Source of the DNA: an uncultured Sutterella sp.
GTDB lineage: Bacteria > Pseudomonadota > Gammaproteobacteria > Burkholderiales > Burkholderiaceae_F
NCBI GenBank assembly: GCA_900315045.1
Contig: OMXR01000031.1
Span: forward strand, 1 to 33,881
Length of the DNA stretch: 33,881 bases
Direction of reading: 5' to 3'
The notes under the pieces were generated by a model. That model worked only from the letters and a program-made list of their open reading frames with translations. It ran no database searches and was not told the DNA's origin. This document shows, piece by piece, positions 29,101-33,881 of the stretch (the stretch's first letter is position 1; each line of letters starts with the position of its first letter). The position numbers were made by a program, and so were the translations under genes.

Positions 29101-29430
29101 ATCGTGAACGACACCAAGGGCCACCAGGCCGGGGACGAACTGCTGCGCAGCGCCTGCCGCTTCATCTGCGAGACCTTCAAGCACAGCCCGGTCTTCCGCA
29201 TCGGCGGGGACGAGTTCACAGTGATCTCCCAGGGGGCGGACCGCGAGCACATTGACGAACTGATCGCACTCGTTGAAGAGCACAACCAGGAGGCGCTCCG
29301 CAGCGGGGACTTCACCATTGCCTGCGGCATGTCCAAGCTCGACGGCGACGAGCGGTTCGAGGACGTGTTCAGACGGGCCGACCACGCCATGTACGAGAAC
29401 AAGCGCAAGCTGAAGAAGGGGCGGGACTGA
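26194..29430 (+). CDS. PAS / degenerate GGDEF / HD-GYP / PAS-like repeats / GGDEF c-di-GMP turnover protein
   Basis: The protein has 1,078 residues and no transmembrane segment. In order it has a PAS fold (about 10-130), a degenerate GGDEF domain (about 147-300) with Y224-D-A-D-I in place of the signature, and an HD-GYP phosphodiesterase domain (about 305-490) with H354-D355 and H-H-x-R-W-D-G-K-G415-Y-P417. Next come a PAS domain (about 515-625), two further PAS-like units (about 640-770 and 785-910) and a complete C-terminal GGDEF (about 925-1078) with R-I-G1004-G-D-E-F1008. The C-terminal cyclase lacks an RxxD inhibitory site five residues before its signature. Both synthesis and breakdown of c-di-GMP are therefore possible in one soluble protein, switched by its sensors. 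The domain calls rest on motifs; the ligands of the sensor domains are not predictable. Confidence 0.9.
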   Translation: MSGKSSFENQVPEGLACGFFIYRSEGEQNILYADSNVVHLFGCDRYDEFLEYIGNSFPNMVHPDDRRKAEHSINAQTVESGHRHDYLRYRIITKQGEIRYIEDFGHIVYDGEGRGYYYVFIVSVTEQEYRSEYFNSFAEGQVAAMNWKIDPLTGLKNIVAFREELDNAVRTHNNRLCTVTVFDIIGLKHINRTAGRGLGDRLIRSLVQAIHEQMPESSLVYRGYDADIIVVCPDASEKEVIERINRTVKACPSQVFFGVASTADSAINAGNEAKHITILQALEEAHYDLSVKKILNEKSVRSQALTAFVRALQEADQDTEEHVMRTRSMGIALGKRLGLSDAQLTSLELMCLLHDIGKIAIPLDILNKPGKLTENEWAVLRTHPDKGYQIAQSSDMLRPIAECIRYHHERWDGKGYPAGLSGEAIPMLSRIISIVDAYDAMVNDRCYRKALPPEHAKKEIADNAGTQFDPRMAAEFLRLLEENPELARGDKTGADEIRVFKRTRKLAAHAGNTQPVVYCEYKLDVDERIIEAGQNFEAVTGYSPAEALGKMTQYDLIPPDDLEDYLVHLGNQFAHSNTAYLRHRIRRKDGSIISVLCHGMRQFDSATRSFQSTVHIYEDAAEEKRGRRAQFRAEDSGRTSSETAFRHFAHALSRDYTDLYYVNMQTDEFIEYHTDEESGALRMVRRGEQFFEGIDYEAEYGVHKDDKPAFVRAMNREFLGKLDCRKVFRLIYRRLKEGRQFYVEMKVSRMPDDERIIVIAVSDIDELMHKRFEQKRIEEERIIYARLHAITGNFICVYVVDPQSGEYREFSATDRYENLGQAKSGAHFFDKVREVALIYNHSDDLGRFLSLFTRENVLKEIERSGMFSMTYRLLMNDKFVYVQLKAALVEEKEGTRLIVGLNDVDAQMRQQLEVGRKLQQAQSQASRDGLTGVKNKRAFDEAVSIINRQIAERIQKPFAAVMFDVNDLKIVNDTKGHQAGDELLRSACRFICETFKHSPVFRIGGDEFTVISQGADREHIDELIALVEEHNQEALRSGDFTIACGMSKLDGDERFEDVFRRADHAMYENKRKLKKGRD

Positions 29431-29441
29431 CGCTCTCGCGC

Positions 29442-29480
29442 GCCGGACGGCCCATTCGAGACCGCCCGGCGTTTTTGTTT
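29442..29480 (+). terminator. Intrinsic terminator after the PAS/HD-GYP/GGDEF gene
   Basis: GCCGGACGG (29442-29450) pairs with CCGCCCGGC (29462-29470) with one mismatch and is followed by GTTTTTGTTTT, 11 bp after the stop. Confidence 0.85.
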
Positions 29481-29538
29481 TCCGCAAACAAAAAAAACGA
29501 GAACAGCCATTTTCAGACCATTCCCGCTTGAAAAGATC

Positions 29539-29611
29539 CGGCCCGGGCAATAGGAGGGGGCTTGCCCGGACCGTTTTTTGTACTCCCGGCTTCCGTTTTC
29601 GGGAAGCCGGG
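29539..29611. terminator. Two hairpins between convergent genes
   Basis: The first stem (29539-29550 with 29562-29573, 12 bp with one mismatch) is followed on the plus strand by TTTTTTG. On the minus strand it is followed by GATCTTTTC, so it can work both ways. The second is a perfect 10-bp stem CCCGGCTTCC/GGAAGCCGGG (29585-29594 with 29602-29611). It lies 18 bp beyond the minus-strand reductase stop and would be met first by that transcript. Confidence 0.7.
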
Positions 29612-29629
29612 GACATCCGGCAGAGCTGA

Positions 29630-31030
29630 TTACTTGCCGACGTACTTGGAGGCACTCTGGCCGGCGATGCGGCCGTAGGTGATGATGTCAGCCACAGCGT
29701 TGCCGCCGATGCGGTTGCCGCCGTGCACGCCGCCAGTCACTTCACCGGCTGCGAACAGGCCGGGAATCGGCTTGCCCTTGGTGCTGATGACTTCAGCCTT
29801 GGTGTCGATCTTCACGCCGCCCATCGTGTGATGGATGCCCGGGGTGACTTCGGCAACGTACCAGGGGCCCTGGTCCATGCGGATCACCATCTCGGGACGG
29901 CCGAACAGATCGTCCTTCTTGTTGTCGTAGGCAGCCCAGTACTGCTCGAAGGCGGCCTTGACGTTGCCGGCCGGGGCGCCGATCAGCTTGGCGATGTCGT
30001 CAAGCGTCTGGCACTCGGTCATGTAGCCGTTCTTGTGGTAGCCCTGGGTGAGCTTGTTCTTCTTGTAGATCGAGCTGTCGACGATCAGGTATCCGATGCC
30101 GTCGGTCTGCTTGAGCTCGTTCTGGCTCACGACGTCGCGGGTGAGCAGTTCGTTCGTGAAGCGCTTGCCCTGCTTGTTGAGCAGGATGCCGCCGCGGGCG
30201 CGCAGGGACTCGGAAATCAGGGCGCCGTCACGCTTGATCACGGTCGGGTGGATCTGGATTTCCTTGATGTCGGTGAGCGCGGCGCCCACTGCCGTTGCCA
30301 GCTTGATGCCGTCGCCCGTTGCGCCCGGATGGTTCGTCGTGGAGAAGCCCTTCAGTTCGGGACGATAGGACTCGACCATCTTGTGGTTGGCGCCGAAGCC
30401 GCCCGTTGCGAGAATCACAGCCTTGGCGTCGATCTTGAAGGTCTTGCCGCGGCTCTTGCCCTGGACGCCGACAACCTTGCCGTTCTTCATGAGAATCTTG
30501 GTGACCGTGCTGTTGTTGCGGCGCTCGATGTTCTGCTCCTTGACCTGATTATTGAGCACGCGCATCAGTTCAACGCCGACGGGACCGCCATCGCACGGTC
30601 CATGGCCGCGGGCGCGGGTCTGGCCGCCGCCGCGTCCCATGCGGTGGCAGAAGTTGGCGCCGATCGACAGAAGCCACTCTTCAGCGGCGGCTGCGTTGAG
30701 CGACAGGGTGTGCAGAAGCTGCGGATCGTTCTTGTAGTGGCCGCCGCGCATGGTGTCCATGAAGTGGACGTCGGGACCGTCGTCAAGGATGCCGTGCTCC
30801 TTCTGCTGCTTGGTGCCGGCAGCATTCATGCCGCCCTAGGAACGGTTCGTGTTGCCGCCCCAGTAAACCATCTTTTCCAGAACGATCACCTTGGCTCCGG
30901 CGGCCTTGGCCGTGAGAGCGGAGGTGAGGCCGGCGCCGCCCGAACCGATCACGACGATGTCGGCGGACTCGGCAAAAGCGCAGCCGGCAAAGCTCAGGGT
31001 GATTGCCGTTGCAAGCAGTGTCTTTTTCAT
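29630..31030 (-). pseudogene. Sec-exported FAD-dependent fumarate/urocanate-type reductase (flavocytochrome c flavin subunit) with an in-frame TAG
   Basis: From the ATG at 31030, with ATGGAGAGA just upstream, the frame has a Sec signal (M-K-K-T to A-F-A, cut after residue 20). The FAD Rossmann motif G29-S-G-G-A-G34 follows. Codon 65 is TAG (30836-30838), between G-G-N-T-N-R-S and G-G-M-N-A-A-G, where family members have a small residue. Beyond it the frame is intact to 29630. Residues lining the active site of fumarate-reductase-like flavoproteins are kept: H261, L271-I-S-E274, arginine R290 (equivalent to the proton-donating arginine of Shewanella Fcc3), H400-H401 and R440. There is no haem c motif and no FMN-binding domain, so a separate electron donor would be needed. 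The substrate cannot be told between fumarate, urocanate and similar enoates. A recent nonsense mutation, readthrough or a sequence error are all possible. Confidence 0.8.
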
Positions 31031-31050
31031 GTTGATTCTCTCCATTTGTC

Positions 31051-31071
31051 CTCCGGCGAAGTGCGCCGGAG
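31051..31071 (-). promoter_or_regulatory. Leader hairpin just upstream of the reductase ribosome-binding site
   Basis: CTCCGGCG and CGCCGGAG form a perfect 8-bp stem around a 5-base loop in the minus-strand transcript. It ends 20 bases before the ATG at 31030 and lies next to the ATGGAGAGA site. It could protect the 5' end or modulate translation; this is inferred from position only. Confidence 0.45.
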
Positions 31072-31198
31072 AATCCGGCCGGCTTTCAAAAGCCTGGCCA
31101 AAACGTTTCCGAGGATTGCGGCACGCAAGCAGGCGAGGAGCCTCTTCCGTGGCGTTCAGCGCGCCGGAACTACTCCTTTACGCCTAATTCGCGGGGTG

Positions 31199-31269
31199 AA
31201 TTATTGACATCGAAACCGTGCTATTCTGTGACATTGGTCACGGAAAAAATCTCAATACCTCACTATTTA
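31199..31269. promoter_or_regulatory. Divergent promoter region with one Crp/Fnr-type palindrome
   Basis: TGTGA-N6-TCACG at 31227-31242 matches the Crp consensus except for the last base. On the minus strand AATAAT (31205-31200) and on the plus strand TATTTA (31264-31269) are plausible -10 elements. Start points seven bases beyond each place the centre of the palindrome (31234.5) at -41.5 in both directions, the class II activation position. TTGACA at 31204-31209 is an alternative plus-strand -35, but no good -10 follows it. The likely binder is the Crp-like regulator encoded next door. Confidence 0.55.
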
Positions 31270-31282
31270 ACACAGAGCCGTT

Positions 31283-31975
31283 ATGTTCAAGCACGTGTAT
31301 TCAGACTCGCCCTGGCTCATCCCGCAGGACTGTCCCGAGCTGGTGAGCCTGTTCATGGAAAAGGGCAAAGCCGTCTCGTTCCCAAGCCGCAGGATCCTTC
31401 ACTTCGGCGACAAGCGCTACGCCTATCTCATTGAAAAGGGGCTCGTTGCGACGTATGCGGGCAGCATCGGCAAGTTTGAGCGGCTGATCTGCATCTTTCA
31501 GCCCGGCACGGTGTTCGGCGCCGAGAAAAGCCTCAAGGGGGAATTCAGCACCAAGCCTCTCATTGCCAAGACGCTGCTCCCGGTGCAGGCCAGAATGCTG
31601 GACGCGGCGGCGTTCAAATCCGAGCTTGCCACCAATCCCGAGCTGGCGCTCCTTGCCATGCGGAACTTTCTTGCGCATGACGACGCCAAGGTCGAGGGGC
31701 TTCTCATGAACGACCTGCTCACGGTGCCGCAGCGCGTGGCGCTCATGGTCGACACGCTTTTCAAGGGCGCAGGGCATCCGCTCTCGGAAATGAAGATGCG
31801 CCTGCCGCTGGCCGTCACGGTGACGGAGTTCTCGCGCCTGATCCATTGCGACCGGGCGGTGCTCTCGCGCACGCTCAAGGCCATGGCGGGCGAGGGGCTC
31901 CTTGAAATCCGGGGCGCCGGCTACTTCTTTGACAAGACCGTGCTGAGCATTCTCGAGGATGTGAAGCTTGCCTGA
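31283..31975 (+). CDS. Crp/Fnr-family transcription regulator
   Basis: The protein has 230 residues, the usual family length. Residues ~25-115 form the cyclic-nucleotide-binding-like beta-roll, with P74-G-T-V-F-G79 at the conserved turn. A long dimerisation helix follows (about 115-145). The C-terminal winged helix-turn-helix lies near 178-222, with T-E-F-S-R-L-I-H-C-D-R-A-V-L-S-R in the recognition region. The R-S phosphate-binding motif of true cAMP receptors is missing, and there is no N-terminal cysteine cluster of the Fnr type, so the signal is unknown. It is divergent from the reductase gene and shares a Crp-like box with it, which suggests that it activates that gene and perhaps itself. 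The ATG at 31283 has no strong Shine-Dalgarno site, and the inferred leader is very short. Confidence 0.88.
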   Translation: MFKHVYSDSPWLIPQDCPELVSLFMEKGKAVSFPSRRILHFGDKRYAYLIEKGLVATYAGSIGKFERLICIFQPGTVFGAEKSLKGEFSTKPLIAKTLLPVQARMLDAAAFKSELATNPELALLAMRNFLAHDDAKVEGLLMNDLLTVPQRVALMVDTLFKGAGHPLSEMKMRLPLAVTVTEFSRLIHCDRAVLSRTLKAMAGEGLLEIRGAGYFFDKTVLSILEDVKLA

Positions 31976-32035
31976 GGCGATGCGCAGCCTCTTGCTTCCT
32001 TGCCTGTCCGCGAAACGGAACGCTTCAGGCGCCGT

Positions 32036-33790
32036 TCATCCCAGCATCACGCGGTTCTTTCCCGAGCGCTTTGCCGCGTAAAGGGCGTCGTCCACGCGAA
32101 TGCAGAGCGCGTCAGCATCCTCCTTGTCCCGGAGCTGAGCCACGCCGATGCTCATGGTCTGTCCGCCCGCCTGTTCGAACCTGATTTTCTCAAAGCCTTT
32201 GCGGATTCTCTCGGCCAGGGCGGCCGCCCTGTCAAGAGAGGCATCCGGCATGACGACCATGAACTCCTCGCCGCCCCAGCGCCCGGCAAAGCAGCCGGAG
32301 CCGTCCGCGCCGAGCATGCTGCGCAGATGGTCCGCGAGTCCGAGCAGCACCTTGTCTCCGATGACGTGCCCGTACCGATCGTTGATCTGCTTGAAGTCGT
32401 CCAGGTCAATCATGAGCAGAGAGAAGGTCCGGTGCGGCCTGCCGGCCAGTTCCGTGATGATTCTCTGGGTTTCGCCGCGGTTCTTCAGTCCGGTGAGCGC
32501 ATCAGTGATGGCCGCCAGGTGCAGCGAGCGGTTCGCCTCGTTCAGATCCTCGGTCGCGGCGTTGATGTATGTCGCGAGGCGCTGCACCAGGGAAACCTCT
32601 CCGGTCTTTTCAGCCTCGCCAGGCTCGCACAGAGGCCTGTCCGGATCCTGCGGCGCCCCTTCGCGCATGGCCACGATGACGAGCGTCACGTTGTGCTGGT
32701 TGACGTGGATGCCGGTGCGCAGAAATTCGCTCGAGGTGAAAAACCCGAAAGTCGGTGCCATGAGCTGGAAGGGCTGCAGCTCCTTGTCGACCTCCTTGTC
32801 GCCCCAGAACGTCCGCCGGCCCGCGCATGAAAAGACGATGACCGCTTGCGGGGAGAAACGCGCCATGGTTCTTGCCGTCTCCCGCACGCTTTGCAGAATC
32901 GTTCTGTGATCGCCATAGGCAAGGCGCGCCTTCACGCGCTCCTGGATGTCCGAGGTCATCACGAGCGAGCCGTCGGGATTGCTGGAGACCGGCGCGCGCA
33001 GGATCTCGATGCCGTGATGGCGGTACAGGAACGGAAACTCCAGCGTATTGACGAAGAAGTGCTCGTCGTTCCTGATGTTTAGGTACCGGTAATAGGTCTC
33101 GTAGGCGGGACTCCCGTCCAGTTCATTGAGAACGTTCCGGTGCGAGCGCGTAACGAGGAGCTCCTTGCCCAGCGCCTTCCATCCGGTCACGTAGGCCGTG
33201 GTCAGATGGAAGTCGCTGCCGCCGTACAGAACGAAGGTGACGCCGTTTTCCGAGTAGCCTCCGTCCCTTGAGAAAACGCATGCGGCGCTGCTGTTGACAT
33301 CACCGTTCAAGGCCCCGCCCCCGAACACGGCAACGTCGCGCCGGACTTTCCCGAGGGTGTCGCAGAAAGCCGTGAGCGACATGCCGCGGATGGTGATGAG
33401 CAGCTCCACGGCCTTCACCCAGGGGCGCGCCTCGACCTCCCGGGCGAGCATCCGGGCCACGTCCGCGGCGCTGTCCTCGGAAATCGCATGCTGCAGCGTC
33501 GCTACGCTGGTTCCGGCACTCTCGAACACGGTGCATTCGATCAGGATGTCGGAGCGGGCGAACAGGCCGTCGCGGATATTGCCGTTGGTGGAACAGCCGA
33601 CATACTGTGCGCCAGGCATCTCCTCGGCAAGCACCGCGCCGATCGCTTCAATCCGCCCTCTGTCAAGCGTCTCCGTAAAAATGTGGAAGAGGGCGCCGGC
33701 GCCCGTTTCATCTCTGCAAACCTGCCGGATCCGGCCCAGTTCGTCCCGCAATGAGGCTTCATCCGTGAAATCAAACTGAAAAATTTGCAT
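32036..33790 (-). CDS. FIST-domain sensor diguanylate cyclase
   Basis: The protein has 584 residues from the ATG at 33790, which has GGAGAG six bases upstream; an upstream in-frame TTG at 33814 is less likely. Residues ~25-215 form the FIST N domain, with the typical V-G-C-S-T-N-G-x-I segment near residue 64. The FIST C domain follows (about 220-370), then a short helical linker and a GGDEF domain (about 425-584) with R-W-G506-G-E-E-F510 and D-x-L-T-G-L-x-N-R. The signature is the active GGEEF form, and no RxxD product-inhibition site precedes it. FIST domains are predicted to sense small molecules such as amino acids; the ligand is not known. No transmembrane helix is seen, so it acts in the cytoplasm. 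It converges on the Crp-like gene and is the second cyclase in the window. Confidence 0.9.
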   Translation of the reverse strand: MQIFQFDFTDEASLRDELGRIRQVCRDETGAGALFHIFTETLDRGRIEAIGAVLAEEMPGAQYVGCSTNGNIRDGLFARSDILIECTVFESAGTSVATLQHAISEDSAADVARMLAREVEARPWVKAVELLITIRGMSLTAFCDTLGKVRRDVAVFGGGALNGDVNSSAACVFSRDGGYSENGVTFVLYGGSDFHLTTAYVTGWKALGKELLVTRSHRNVLNELDGSPAYETYYRYLNIRNDEHFFVNTLEFPFLYRHHGIEILRAPVSSNPDGSLVMTSDIQERVKARLAYGDHRTILQSVRETARTMARFSPQAVIVFSCAGRRTFWGDKEVDKELQPFQLMAPTFGFFTSSEFLRTGIHVNQHNVTLVIVAMREGAPQDPDRPLCEPGEAEKTGEVSLVQRLATYINAATEDLNEANRSLHLAAITDALTGLKNRGETQRIITELAGRPHRTFSLLMIDLDDFKQINDRYGHVIGDKVLLGLADHLRSMLGADGSGCFAGRWGGEEFMVVMPDASLDRAAALAERIRKGFEKIRFEQAGGQTMSIGVAQLRDKEDADALCIRVDDALYAAKRSGKNRVMLG

Positions 33791-33823
33791 GTGCCGCTCT
33801 CCGCACAACTTCAATACCCATCG

Positions 33824-33880
33824 AACTGCCGCAGGAACGGATCGTTCGGCAGTTTGCCGGAAGCTGAGCCCGGCTTTTTT
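33824..33880 (+). other. Two hairpins and a T-run at the window edge
   Basis: AACTGCCG (33824-33831) pairs with CGGCAGTT (33847-33854), with an inner AACG/CGTT stem. Then GCCGG/CCGGC (about 33856-33874) is followed by six T residues. On the plus strand this reads like an intrinsic terminator, but no plus-strand gene precedes it. On the minus strand it is the upstream region of the FIST cyclase gene. The window ends here, so its role cannot be judged. Confidence 0.3.
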
Positions 33881-33881
33881 G

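Noticed and set aside
29723..31207. 494-codon plus-strand open frame opposite the flavin reductase
   Set aside because: The reductase frame on the minus strand has signal peptide, FAD motif and active-site residues; the plus frame has none.
33791..33814. TTG at 33814 as start of the FIST cyclase
   Set aside because: The ATG at 33790 has GGAGAG at good spacing, and that site would lie inside the coding part if the TTG were used.
1..33881. CRISPR arrays, tRNA, rRNA and insertion sequences
   Set aside because: No regular short repeats with spacers, cloverleaf patterns, rRNA blocks or transposase motifs were seen by eye.

Overview
The window looks like GC-rich proteobacterial chromosome, most likely a Sutterellaceae-type Burkholderiales gut commensal. 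This placement is inference. It rests on the mix of a giant filamentous adhesin, a Sec-exported flavin-only fumarate/urocanate-reductase-like protein paired with a Crp-like regulator, c-di-GMP proteins and an AAA-ATPase/PD-(D/E)XK protein. No rRNA, tRNA, IS element or CRISPR array was recognised.

Layout. (1) 1-16080 (+) is the 3' part of one giant, uninterrupted adhesin gene, open at the left edge. It has at least 5,359 codons, is almost cysteine-free and is built from two kinds of beta-repeat with helical insertions. (2) 16160-16648 (-) is a small four-helix membrane protein ending in five histidines; a strong hairpin separates it from the adhesin. (3) 16649-17521 is 873 bp without a convincing gene: a cluster of hairpins, an AT-rich palindromic block and a probable promoter. 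(4) 17522-22687 (+) is a 1,721-aa protein whose centre is a UbiB/ADCK-type atypical kinase domain, preceded by three copies of an unrecognised ~110-aa repeat and followed by ~450 residues of unknown function. It is the best candidate for an undescribed system here. (5) 22883-24598 (+) is an AAA-ATPase-like/PD-(D/E)XK protein. (6) 24863-25915 (+) is a secreted protein made of two copies of a carboxypeptidase-regulatory-like beta domain. (7) 26194-29430 (+) is a PAS/GGDEF/HD-GYP/PAS/GGDEF protein behind a structured leader. (8) 29630-31030 (-) is the flavin reductase, broken by one in-frame TAG. It is divergent from (9) 31283-31975 (+), a Crp/Fnr-family regulator, and one Crp-like palindrome lies between them. 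(10) 32036-33790 (-) is a FIST-sensor diguanylate cyclase.

How they may work together (inference). The adhesin, the c-di-GMP turnover proteins and the secreted beta protein suggest control of a surface-attached lifestyle. The reductase and its regulator form an anaerobic respiration module in which the palindrome sits near -41.5 for a plausible promoter on either side. The UbiB-like protein stands alone between its own promoter and terminator, with no ubiquinone genes nearby, so an ordinary CoQ role is not supported by context.
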